Of a DNA stretch of 64,000 bases, positions 1 to 11,099 are shown in pieces. Both the position numbers and the translations under genes were made by a program. Origin of the DNA: Trichuris trichiura (taxonomy: Eukaryota > Nematoda > Enoplea > Trichinellida > Trichuridae); the NCBI GenBank assembly GCA_037903355.1, contig JBAJFE010000042.1:880001-944000 (forward strand), read 5' to 3'. The notes beneath the pieces were generated by a model. It worked only from the letters and a program-made list of their open reading frames with translations, was not told where the DNA came from and ran no database searches. Within the stretch, counting starts at the first letter, position 1. Each line of letters starts with the position of its first letter.

Positions 1-487
1 AATAGTTGCATTGCCGTCACGCTGTCGTTTCGTGTCAAAGAAGACACTTTTAATATCAGAAAAGTATACATCATTTCTCTGTTTAATGCCAGCGTACTAT
101 CTTGTTGATCCCAACGTGACGCAATGAAATCCGTAAGATGTTATTCAGCACGGTGTCATAATTTTGCTAAAACCTTTGGTTGTTTAAGGTGCAGCTAAAG
201 TTGCTGAATTTGAGTTAGTCTTGAAAGCGGCTTCTTATTTTCTATAATTTTGCAGCACGTTGGAATCATCCAAAGATTGTATTTCATTGTATGAACTTGA
301 TGTTTTCATCGTAATTTGTCCGTATAATCGAAGATTTGGCAAATATGTAATGAACTATCGAAAGTTTCGTAATCCATAGTTCTCATTATCGGCGATGTTT
401 TCAAATATGGAAGTTAAGAATAGGTCGTTAATTATAAATGTTACTGATGAAGAGAAGAGCGGTTTGTCGTATGCATTCAACCATCAT
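1..487. other. no gene seen
   Basis: AT-rich sequence with no convincing open frame or splice pattern on either strand. It ends where the degenerate foldback copy at 488-775 begins. Confidence 0.5.
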
Positions 488-775
488 ATTTTGTCTAAAG
501 TCCGAAAAAGAGCTCTTCCCGTAGTCTGAAAAAGAGCTCTTTTCCTTCTCACAGACTACGGAAGTAAAGTGTTCAGATAGCGCTGAAATAAAGTTGAATG
601 CATTGGTTCTGTATATCGTTTCCTAATAATCGCTCATCCATCCGTTGATAGAGCAGCTGCCTCGTTTAATTACAGATACGAACACGGGCAAAAAACGGGA
701 AACGCCGTAAAAGATGTACCAAAAGCCATTAAACATTATCCTGTTACGAAGCAACTTGTGTTACAGAGAAATGAA
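488..775 (+). repeat. degenerate half copy of foldback family
   Basis: This looks like one arm plus the centre of the foldback element seen intact at 20736-21184. The centre has a duplicated GAAAAAGAGCTCTT motif and a small hairpin formed by CCGTAGTCTG and CAGACTACGG (about 520-560). The arm (about 590-770) shares, in the same order, an AATAATCGCTCATC block, a GATAGAGCAG block, a TTTAATTACAGATAC block, ACGGGAAACGCCGTAAAAGAT and the outer CCTGTTACGAAGCA end. The opposite arm is missing. Confidence 0.7.
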
Positions 776-1890
776 TGTGTTAATGTGGACAAAGAGTACG
801 GAACAATAACCATCATGCAATGATATACTTTCAGATTGAGCATACGTTTGTTTATTTTTGACAGTATTACTTTGGACAGATTACCCATTATTTTGCAAAA
901 AACTTATTGGAACTTTATGTCCCCAATATGCTTCAGATCAAGTTTTCAGTCGTTTGCGTATATGTCAAAGAAGAATGAAGAGTGATTTATGGTGATGAAT
1001 TAGCACGCTAAATGTTATTACTAATCTGCATGGTGTATTCAGTGAGCCTGGGAAAAGATGAGGAAATGGGAGAATAAAGAACTAAAGAATAAAAATTGAG
1101 CAATGGATAAGTAACGGTCTGCAATTCCATGAGAGCAGATGTCCCTTCGCAGCGTTAATACATTTCTTAATACATCACTGGACGGCCATTAAGAACTGTG
1201 CTATCATTAGTATTATTTAACGTGTTTCTATTGCTTACGGATGCAAAGAAATGGTTGTTTAGCGCAGGGATATACGATAGTTATTGATCGATAAATCGTT
1301 TCATTTCATTCGGCTTCTTTGCGGCTTAACATTCAGGTAAAATTGTTGTCTTGGTTGGATCAATGATGGATTCTTATTGCTTCCTTTGAAGCACAAGTAA
1401 AGCTTTTGTCATTTCCTGTTTCTTTTGTTGGAACACATTATTATCTTCTATTGGTAACCTTACTTTTTGAAGTTGGGTAAAAAAAAGTTCATTACATTTG
1501 GATTTTATTTTTCTCATCGATTCTTGGTATTTATACTGACTTGTTAAAACAATCACGTTAATAATGCCTTTTATTTGTTTTTAAGAGAGGATCAAATTCA
1601 GTTTTAAAAAATATTAAGTTTCATTGTATATGACAATGTTTACTCAAAGTTAAATTTGCCTCAAGGCTTGCGCAGTTGCCTTTCCAATGCGACGTATCAG
1701 TAAAGTAAATAATTTGTGTAAATAATTCGTTCCGTTTTAGTCAGCCGAGCACTCACACTCGTTGCAAAGCAAACAGTGTAAAGGTTTATCGGTCACGGTC
1801 AAATTTGCATAATAAGCATCGATGTGAGCAGAGCACGGTAAATTTAATCTCATTTTTCGATTTTCTCGTCGACGACATCGGCTGAACTGT
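776..1890. other. no gene seen
   Basis: Only short open frames occur here, at the density expected by chance. I see no splice-consistent series and no repeat. Confidence 0.5.
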
Positions 1891-2040
1891 GATCGCTCTC
1901 CCTCCTTTTTCGTTAGTCGCAGCTGTGCTTTACACAGTTCCATATTTTGACTCCTCACTTTTTGTTTGCTATATTTTTTGTCTTTGCGTCGAAGTGTTAT
2001 TTACTAAAAACTCGTTTGACAAAAGCGAGTTTTCTGCAAT

Positions 2041-2795
2041 GTTTCTCAGAGCTTTCCGGACTCGTCTCATCCTGTCGTCAACGGACTGATAAAAAATCTG
2101 TTTGCCGAAATGAAGAACAGATATTGCTGTTCCTGTAAGTATAAAATAAAAAGTTTTATTATGATAACTTTTTACTCTTTCAGGTTGACAATGTACAAGC
2201 ACATCTTGTCATTAGCATATGGTGTCCCCTTTACAACAATGAATTTTGTGCGACAATTATTCCGCATTCAAAGAAAAGCGACAAGGTATTTTAGGTGATC
2301 AATAGAGCAAAAGAAACTGTACAATTTCAAGAATTTAATCTTATCGTTTTAGTCTTTCGACATGCAGATAAGGACGGCGTTGGCGACTAATGCTGATAAG
2401 GTAATCCCTTTGCAGGAAGTCAAATTTGCAAGATTAGAATTGCATTTTCAGGTTTTTAGAATTGCCAAATGGTTGTGTGGAACAATTTAAAAAGAGACAA
2501 AGTGGACGTCGTTCGACATTGTCGCGTCACTGCTGCATGTATGCATGTTACAGCATGAAGGGAATACCGTAGCAGTCGCATGTTGTTCATATGAAATTAA
2601 TTAATTAATTTAGCGTTTATAGTTCGACTTTGAAGAAATTTGGCCCTCTTCTTGAAAAGATAAGTACATTTTGTCCAATCGACTTTTTGTGACAAAAATT
2701 TCTTTTTCAGGAAAAGCACTCGAATGGACAACTGCTGACTTGCTGACGACGGGACCTGGCCAGTCCTGAAAGCTCTGAAAAACAATGAAAAGAAG
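2041..2795 (+). other. splice-like short exons mixed with repeat-like fragments, status unclear
   Basis: Good-looking donor/acceptor pairs occur on the plus strand: GTAAGTATAA near 2136 to TTTCAG near 2184, GTATTTTAGG near 2286 to GTTTTAG near 2352, and GTAATCCC near 2401 to TTTTCAG near 2452. A frame stays open across the last three blocks and ends at a TAA near 2489. I cannot extend it upstream without a stop. The stretches at about 2041-2085 and 2741-2795 resemble the AGAGCTTTC...CCGTCGTCA centre of the foldback family, so part of this may be decayed repeat rather than exon. No protein family is recognised. Confidence 0.25.
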
Positions 2796-3213
2796 AATTT
2801 GTTGATTTCGTGAATAACACTTCTACGCATACATTTTGTGTGATTGCGTGAATAAAATTTTCAACTGGCGCGTGTCTTTTCTATCGCGGTTGCAGTCCAA
2901 CATTTCATAAGGTTTATGGTTCCGTGTTTAGGATCCACACCAACGGATGCAAGAAGACAATTCGAGGACGGAAAAGAAACGAGAAGAAACGAACAGGGAC
3001 AACAAGAGGAGCAAGAAAAGAAAGAGAAAAATGGAAAAGTTCGGGATCAACGTGTAAGTATGCAGTAGGCAGGGCGAGGGTAGGCACTATAGGTTCCAGC
3101 ATGCATACGGGGTTCACATCCAATAGGGAATAGTGGGTTTAGATATTGGTTTCCGGAGGGGAGGGCGGGTGAGATACATTCTACTTGAGAATAAGGTGCA
3201 TGGAAAGGATAGC

Positions 3214-3261
3214 TGCCCCCCCGCCCCCCCCAAAAAAAAAAAAAAGGGGGGTGGCGGGGTG
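3214..3261. repeat. C-run / A-run / G-run with inverted symmetry
   Basis: A C-rich run (3216-3231, one internal G) is followed directly by 14 A (3232-3245) and then six G and a GGCGG block. The C and G tracts can pair over the A loop, making a G/C-rich hairpin. On either strand the G tracts are also candidate quadruplex material. Confidence 0.85.
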
Positions 3262-3309
3262 CGGCGCTATCCGTTGAGATTAGTAAACAACGACAATATT
3301 GCATCATCT

Positions 3310-3490
3310 GCATGTCACATGTCACGCTTGTCATTTGTCACATGTGCCGCATGTCACATGTGACAGTCGCATGTCGTGTGTCGTCTGTCGCATGTCGTAT
3401 GTCGTGAGTCGCATGTCGTGTGTCGTGAGTAGCATGTAGTATGTCGTGAGCAGCATGTCGAGTGCCGTCTGACGCATGTCGACTGCCGTG
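3310..3490. repeat. tandem GTCGCATGTC / GTGTGTCGTG simple array
   Basis: About 18 imperfect copies of a 10-bp unit alternate between GTCGCATGTC-like and GTGTGTCGTC-like forms, with a weak 20-bp superperiod. The unit is C/G/T-biased on this strand, so the opposite strand reads as a long open frame rich in Arg/His/Thr/Cys (minus strand, about 3354-3983). I regard that frame as a by-product of the repeat. Confidence 0.85.
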
Positions 3491-4136
3491 CGTCCCCAGT
3501 GTGAGAAGTAGGAACAGTGGACCTGGAAAGCGGACGATAGTCAATGGGCGCTGGACAGTGGACACTGAACTGAGTGCAAAGACCGCGGCGACGAGCCCCC
3601 CATGTAGAAAACAAGGTAGTGGGAATAAGTAGCGGGATGTGGTAGGAAGTGCTGTCCTGTTCCGGTCTGTGTGCGCGAAAATGACCCTGGAGCTGGACAG
3701 CGTAGGGTCTTGAAGGGTGACACCTTCCTGACGGGAAAATAGGTAAGGCAGTAAGTGAGTATGCGCGGGAGAGGTTTGAGCTTGTGGTATCCATCAGTTT
3801 TCCCTTCTGAGCTCCCGCTGACCTTCCCATTTGTCGGGTAGGAGAGACAATAATAGTGGGTTTGAGATTGAGAATACTTGTGTTGTCGTATCGAACTATT
3901 ATACCGTTGTCGTATTTTCGTTTGCTCCCTTCCGAATTGATTTCCCTCAAAAGTTTCGCTTTTCCCTTTGTTCGAAAGTGCAATTTGTTACAAATAAAAA
4001 ATTTGAATTGTTCTATAAAAGTGTGATCTCTCAGCCGGTTGCATATCCGGAAAAAGAGTAAAGGTTGACGGCAAAATGCACTTACAGCCGGAAAAACCTT
4101 GAGCTCTTTACGTTTGATTGTAATGGAAATGAAATT

Positions 4137-4615
4137 TAATAGTCGCTTTCAGGTGAACAGCAACCGACATTTTGGAGACGTTGGCCTGTTTAGCAATTGT
4201 TGTAGACAAGGTAAGTTGAATTTAAAAAATTTCATTTGCAGGTGAAGTGTTTGTTGCTCGCGCAAACACCAGAATCACTAAATGGATAGCGAAAAGAAGT
4301 CAAAAAGAAACGAATAGGTATGAACGATAAATTTGAAACGTTATTGTTTCAGTTTAGCATTATGAAACGAAAGAATGGTCACAACATGTTAAAAAGAAAT
4401 TGCTTCCTCCTAAATGGATTTGGTAAGAAACGTTCATATTGTGTAGTAAGTGTATTTCAGGATTGGAAACAAATGCAAATGGAAAAATGAAGCTCTAAAA
4501 GAGGTAAGAAAGAAAAAGCTTTTCGTTTTGAGTAAACTAAAAGTAAACTTTCAGATAATGTTGCCGGAGGGAACTGAACTGAACATTTGTAAACAATGAA
4601 AACAGGTCAAATTCG
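4137..4615 (+). other. candidate series of short exons, unrecognised
   Basis: A run of short blocks is bounded by strong splice consensus on the plus strand. Donors are GTAAGTTG near 4210, GTATGAAC near 4318, GTAAGAAA near 4424 and GTAAGAAA near 4504. Acceptors are TTTGCAG near 4242, TTTCAG near 4352, ATTTCAG near 4461 and TTTCAG near 4554. Introns would be 30-50 bp, like the verified genes to the right. Two partial lysine- and tryptophan-rich frames cross junctions, but no single frame survives the whole series. It could be a fast-evolving gene, a decayed gene or a spliced non-coding RNA. Confidence 0.25.
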
Positions 4616-6013
4616 CTGTTCAAACAGAAAGGAAAAGTAATAGAGCCAAAGAGGTCTGTTAGTTTGCATCGAAGAAGCTACTCGGATGGAATGTAAACAG
4701 GAAAATCAGGTCAAATCGTACATTGACCGGGCTAAAGTAAGCGTTTTGCCTTATCTTTGTTACATCAGAGGTCAGATAACGGCCGTTAGTAGCTGCTGCT
4801 GATTTGCATAATGTTAGGTCGTCTTGAAACTGTGACTAATAATATCATATGGAGAATGGTATATCATTGGTATAATCATGATTGTCATAGTCCTTCTACA
4901 TTGGTAAGTATATAAGTTAATTAGTTCTGTCATGGTGAATAAAAGTTGACAAACTGACGTTTTAGAGTAAGCGAACGGAAATTGGTGATGGCAAAGGAAG
5001 CGATGAGTAAAAAGCTGATACAATCTGGCATGAATTCAAGGTGTTAGAATTCACCACAATGGACACAAAGAAATGAATCAGTTGACGATGATTTGGTAAG
5101 TACCATTTGAAAAAGACCGATCGTTAGCTGAGACAAGTTTGGCATTTCTACTGGTCACATATATTGTGTGTGATAAAGGCATAGTCCGCGGTAAGCTGTC
5201 TTTTAAATTGTTACAAAAAAATAGCTTTTGTTGCACGGATAGATGATGAATTATTTTTAGGCGAAAACAACATTGCAGTTGTTGTAGTGTATTTCACTGT
5301 GATACTATTGCATTCTATGTTTTGCATGCTGAATTGGATAATGAAATAAAGAATTTTTGGGAGGTCCTTCAGGTGAAATGCCAAAGTAAAACTGACCCAA
5401 AGCAGTGTGCATTGTTCTCGATGTCTTGGCAAAGTTTTGTCCCGTTTTGAACTAATAACCGCCCATCCATACGTTGGTAGGGCATCCAGTTTCAGCCGAA
5501 AGTCAGAACCTACAAGAAGAACTACACGACATTCTGTTCCATTGGTAAGAATTGATGTTTGCATGCCGGGAGTGTTAATAACATTGAATTCTCACACATG
5601 TATTAATTGCATGACAGTGATCTCATATATCTATTTGTGTGACATCCTCATGTATTACATCATGGCATGATATAGGTTTGAATGTGTCGCGTTGTGCTCG
5701 TATATAATTTCAAATGTATGGGATAGTATTGTTCTCTCGTTTGACCGTTGGATTCTGGTTATGGGCTTGTAGGTTTTCATTAGAGGAGGTACGGTGTAGA
5801 AGTTGCGAAGTTTACAATGGTTAAAATTGTCTGCAATGGTTAACAAATGGTGTTATATGTTCACAAAGGCACAATCCACAAATCGTTTGTGACGGACGTG
5901 ATTACAAGGAAAGCAAAGTCGGAAAATGACCGCTCATTTGGCACAATCGGAGCAAAGGTGATGACAAAAAATATGTGAACTGTATGCAAACTCGGTTGGC
6001 CAATTGTGAGCAG

Positions 6014-6276
6014 CAGAGATTATTTTGAAAAAGGATAAAAAGTGCAAGGTGTGCCGAAAGAAGCAAATGGAAAAGTCACGAATTGAAAAGCTAAAAAACA
6101 ATCTAATGGGAATTGAAGAGCTCAAGCAAGATTACGCAATGCTAGCGGAAGAAAGCAGCAGCGACAAGCACAAGAATGGAAGGACTACTGTCACAAAGAC
6201 AACAAAAAAGCCTCAAGATCAACGACAAGCGCGACAGGGCAACATGCGACGGACTGGAAATGTAGAGAGCAGTTGA
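6014..6276 (+). CDS. possible terminal exon, lysine-rich protein
   Basis: An open frame of about 85 codons runs from an AG acceptor cluster (6013-6018) to TGA at 6274-6276. The product is rich in Lys, Arg, Glu and Gln, with a CKVCRKK motif near its start and a heptad-like middle part (EKLKNNLMGIEELKQ) that could form a short coiled coil. No ATG lies at the exon edge, so a 5' part would have to come from upstream exons, perhaps the splice-like series near 4.1-5.1 kb. No family is recognised. It could also be chance coding in A-rich DNA. Confidence 0.35.
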
Positions 6277-6529
6277 AAAAAAAGAAAGTTTAAAACCACA
6301 AGACATCCACACCAATTTTGGCACCTTCTGTCATCCTCGCACTGACCAATGGACCTATGGACTTTCATGAAATATATTTTGCTCAGAAATGGGGATACTA
6401 TACCGTACCTTCTCTGATGGAAATGGACCGCATGTTGCCTATTCTTAAAAGTTCCAACACCTGAGATTAGGAGTTGTACCACTTGCTTGTAACCCGTGGA
6501 ACCATACCATTCCTTTGATCACTATATAC

Positions 6530-7575
6530 TTGCATGCGAAGTATGAATGTCGCTCCCATGGGTCTAAAATATCTAATGGAGTCCTATAACGTACTGCGGT
6601 CTACTAGTGGGTATGACTCCTTGACGTATGATTGGAATTGAAGCATACATGTAAGATTGGCATGGAGTATATAACCCCATGTGCTGATGGATGTTCTGGC
6701 ACTGGCATGTTGCCTTCACGTAGAGGATATATCTCCTAGGAGCGTAAATATTCTTGCATGAAAGGACCATGCTGACAGTATGATACTCCAGCGAGAAAAT
6801 TGTCATCGCTAACATATTCATCGCATGAAAAGGAGTCACTGTGCAAGTCCGTAAAATCATCTCATGAGGATGTCACACAAATAGTAGCATCCAACACATT
6901 GCATGCTGGAGATCACTGAAAAGTGCATGTCGAAGTCATTACATCAGGGGGTACTCTCGAACCGCTTGTCAAAGTCATCGCATGCGAGAGTACCCCTGTA
7001 CATCATGTCAAAATAATCGCATGCGGAGGGTACCCTCAAAACCGCATGTCAGAATCACAGCACGAGGGGATATCCTCAAAATTGCATGTCAAAATCATCG
7101 CATGTGGAGGGTACCCTCAAAATTGCATGTCAAAATCACCGCATGCAGAGGGTACCCTCAAAATTGCATGTCAAAATCATCGCATGGGGGAAATACTCTA
7201 ATCTGCATGTCAAAATCACTGCATGAGGGGAGTACCCCCAAAAATGCATGTCAAAATCAATGCATGAGGGGGTACTCCCAAAATTTGCATGTCAGAATGA
7301 TCGCATGACGGGATATCCTCAAAATTGCATGCCGAAGTCGTCGCATGCGGAGGGTACCCTCACAATTGCATGTCAAAATAATCGCATGGGGGAAATACTC
7401 TAATCTGCATGTCAAAATTACTGCATGAGGGGAGTACCCCCAAAAATGCATGTCACAATCGGTGCATGAGGGGGTACTCCCAAAATTTGCATGTCAGAAT
7501 GATCGCATGAGGGAGTAGGACTCATCCATCCATCTCAGAAATAACCGCATGAGAGGTTGTCACTCGCCATGTCAC
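6530..7575. repeat. palindromic minisatellite (unit about 41 bp)
   Basis: Tandem units have the form TGCATGTCAAAATCATCGC-ATG followed by the perfect palindrome GAGGGTACCCTC and AAAAT. The core 6925-7525 is well conserved, while 6530-6925 and 7525-7575 hold decayed copies. Variants GGGGGTACTCCC and GGGAGTACCCCC are reverse complements of each other, so dyad symmetry is kept while the sequence drifts. A higher-order block of several units starting CGCATGGGGGAAATACTC occurs at 7181 and again at 7383 (202-bp period). All open frames in this stretch are repeat by-products. Confidence 0.95.
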
Positions 7576-8515
7576 TCGAAACGTGGTAATGGGGAAGGAA
7601 CCACGTGATCAAGAAAATCACACCAGGGGGAAGAAGGTTGCTCAAAAAAACCACTAAGTAAACAAAGACTTAAAAAAACGCGCCGGATGCCGGCATAATA
7701 CACTCGAATACAGGAGCGGATTCCCGATCCGTGCTAATACCAGGAATCGGATCCACCAACCGGACCGAAAGAACCTGGCCGAAGACAACCCCCCTCCCAG
7801 AAAATGAACCAGGAGAGAGAGAAAGACACTGAGAATGAAAGACTGAGTGAAAAGAACTGAACATGATGAGAGAAACAGCTCATCAGCTCAGAGGATATGA
7901 GAGGAGACAAAATGAGAGAATGATGATCACGAGACGCGATCAGCGGAGCGCGATCCATAAGACGATTCCAGACCATGTCTTCGAACAGGAGACGATGCTG
8001 AAGATCGAAGTATGACAAAAAATTCGCGATGTGAAAAAATCACATCATAAAACAGAGAGATTCATACCCAACACCAGGATATGATCTGCTCTGTCAGAGA
8101 TGATGAAGGAATGAAATGAGTTGCTGAGAAAAATCTCAGCGATATGTGTTGAAGTTGAAGACCAGTCCATTTCTTGTCCACAGAACTTTCCTCGTCTTCG
8201 AAATGCGCTTAGGAAACAGACGGACATCGGTCGACTCTAAAAAATTTCTTGTCACTTGACGTCAGCAGAAGACAGACAATACTAAACCAGCGAGTCCTTT
8301 CTGCCACAGGTTTGACAATATTTGGTCGTTTGACATTTTGACGGATTGATCAGACGCACAAACAGCGACCCAAAATATCGAAATCTTTTTTTCCAGCTGT
8401 TTTCTTTTTTCATCCTAAAATATTGCAAAAATCAACATAAGCAAAAAACGACAAATTTCTTACTCTAAAAAATAGTCAACATGAACTGCCGAGCGTCTTT
8501 TACTCGTCCTCCGTT
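7576..8515. other. no gene seen
   Basis: Purine-biased sequence (many GAGA/GAAGA blocks about 7790-7930). No supported coding frame. Confidence 0.45.
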
Positions 8516-8785
8516 TTGAAATTGTTGTCCAGTTTTGACCGGTCGTCCTTTCCTTTTTTTCGTCCTCGTTTTTGGTCGATTAGACGATTGGCTGTCCGGA
8601 AAATTTTTTCTCCTCCATCCTCTTCACGAATTTCGAATGGTCCTCTCGGGTTGAAATTGTCGTCCCGTTTTGAGCTGTCGTCCTTTCCTTTTTTTCGTCC
8701 TCTTTTTTGGTCGAGTTTACGATCCGCTGTTTGGACAATTTTCTCTGCTCTCTTTTCACGAATTTCGAATGGTCGTTTCCTTTTA
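8516..8785 (+). repeat. direct tandem duplication, 135-bp unit
   Basis: Two diverged copies lie head to tail: 8516-8650 and 8651-8785. Each begins TTGAAATTGTYGTCC and shares GTCGTCCTTTCC, a T run, TTTTTGGTCGA, and a CACGAATTTCGAATGGTC end. The reading frame stays open through both copies by virtue of the 135-bp (45-codon) period, but the translation looks like nothing known. Confidence 0.85.
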
Positions 8786-10404
8786 ATTAGCCGTCAGCGA
8801 GATTCTAAAAGTTGAAAAAATGAAAGGTGTTTAAGACTAAAAGACTCACCATCTTTCATTCCAACATTGAACTGGTTTGTCCATCATCTTTTGAAGAATT
8901 CTTCATTTCTGTCGATCATTTCCATGTGGCACCGTCATTCCGTCGTCCTGTCCAGCGATTCGTCTTTTCCAAATGGATACTCCAACCGGCAGCATTTACC
9001 ACTGGAATGAACGAGCAGCGATCAGCAGTAGTCGCATAGGAGCAACTGCTCTGCAAGTCGGAACGAGCGAACACTGATTTTGAGCGTCTGAGTGTCGGCC
9101 ACAATACTTTAGTGGTATGCAAATCACTGATTGACCTGATAAAAGGTCGTTTCAATAACCCACTTACTATTGACACATTGCTTGTAAGTATAGAATTTTA
9201 TCGTTTCAGCGTATAAGAGGTTAAGCTACATCTTACAAGTGCAAACATTAGCACTGACTACTATACGATTAAAGCAAACAAATGCTCCAACAATTTCTTC
9301 CCTCTGGCTGATATAATGAACTGATAACCTATTTCGTTGACCTTGAAGAACGATCGTATTTACTCAGTTAGAATGATATTTACTCTGATTGTATAAACAT
9401 TGGGAGCAAAGAACGTTTTGAAATATGATTATCCCTTTAAAAAGATATGATTTTGACGAATTCCTAAATGCTTAGTCTGATAACGTTCACTTAAAAGTGG
9501 TGCAATTTCTTCAGTAAGCGATAGGAAAAGGAAAACAAGAATAATTTTATCGAGTAAAAGAAAAAATAATACTCTTTTCCGTCAATTAGAATCTACAGTA
9601 TTTCAAATTTACTCTAAAAAACGTTGGTTGAACAGAGACTGACTGCTGTGCATACAGCATTTTACAACCTTAAAATCCATGGCCACTGATAAAAGAACTG
9701 AAAGAGGCTTTGTTCTTAAAACAAATTTACTTTTTGATGTTCCGTCTTTAATGGGGAACTGAATTATTCGGTTTTACGGGTGTTTACGTTTTCATGTTGG
9801 GTATACGTCACTTATTATCCTTAGCAATGTGAATGACAAAGTTGCGGTAGATTTCGTGAACGGTCGGTTTAATGGGCAACTATCAATCGTCATTGAAAAA
9901 GAAAAACAAATTTAGGCTGGTTTTTCCGGGCAAACTACATTACACATGAAACACTTCCAAATAACTGCGAGCATTAATTCATTATTGTACTATTCAAAAA
10001 GATACGACGTATTGTTTTCTCATCTTTTCTTACCAAGTAGAGCTTTCAGGGCGGATTGTTGCTCGCCATCAACGCTGATTCAAAGGACCTTCGACAGGGT
10101 GCGATAAACCTTAAATCTCAACTTAATAAGAAAACATTAGCAAGAATAATTACATGTCTAAATATAAGTTGTGCTTTTATGGAAACGTTATATTCACAAT
10201 AAAATAGAATCACGGTTTAAGAGTTTTTATCGTAAAGGATTTATATTCACAGCTATCCATTGTAGGTGGGAATTAACTGGTGAAAGTTTGTTGAAATGTC
10301 AATTATTTTCCAGTTTCTGGTTTGGCCATCGTTTAGACTCTGTTTAAACCCGTTGAAGATAGTATGTAGTGTGCTTTGCTCTATGTTTGCACAAAATTGT
10401 CTTC
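8786..10404. other. no gene seen
   Basis: No supported coding exon, RNA gene or repeat recognised. Open frames are short and scattered. Confidence 0.45.
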
Positions 10405-10640
10405 GATAACCTTTTCTTCCTTCTTTTCTACCGTTTTTTCCTTTCTATTCCCTCACGAACTTTTCTCTTTTCTTTCTTAGCTGTTGTTCCTTTTTTCTCT
10501 TTCTCTTCGTTCGCATTTTTCTACCTTATTATTTTCTTTCTTGTTTAATACTTTTTCGTCGTTTCATTTGTTCTATTCTTCTTTCTTATCTTTCTCATGG
10601 TGTCTTCTGGGCTTCCTTTCCGTCTTTTACATAATCCTGG
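10405..10640 (+). repeat. long pyrimidine-biased tract
   Basis: For about 235 bp the plus strand is strongly C+T biased (CTTTTC, TTCTTT, CTTCTT motifs) with only isolated purines. The 89-codon open frame inside it is explained by the scarcity of A and G, which removes stop codons. Confidence 0.7.
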
Positions 10641-11099
10641 TTTCTATGGCTTTCTTCTTCCATCGCTTTAACTGTTTGCTTCTATACCCCTACCTTTTAT
10701 ACCCCGCCAAGCTCAACCAGTTTAAAGAGAACTTAAACGATGATCACTTTTGAAACTGGAAAACAATTCGCAATACCCACACTTCTGATAACAATTTCTT
10801 TAAATCTAAATGTGCAACAAATCTATCATTCTCTTCTATAATTAATCAACGACGTACCGCTTACATGCGTTACTTTTCGCGTTTAACTGCAAATACATAT
10901 TATTATCCCGACGACGACGAAATAGCCTTTCAAGTCAGACTGACTCGCCTTCCTTTCACGCAAATCTCACATTCAGCTGCAGTCAACATACACCTTTTTT
11001 CCAAATGAAACAAATTTACGCACAGTTAAAATATGACGTCTCAGTTTGACCTGCCTTCTTTTGACGCAAAAGTGAAAAGATGTCACGTGTCTGTTTGGC

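Noticed and set aside
2352..2395. EF-hand-like peptide (HADKDGVGD) in one frame
   Set aside because: The frame stops immediately afterwards and is not the frame favoured by the flanking splice sites; coincidental.
3354..3983. 209-codon minus-strand open frame
   Set aside because: Its C-terminal half is translated from the GTCGCATGTC simple array (Thr/Cys/Arg/His repeats); there is no gene-like remainder or splice support.
6925..7525. CRISPR array
   Set aside because: Units are contiguous and drift gradually with no unique spacers, and the DNA is eukaryotic; it is a minisatellite.
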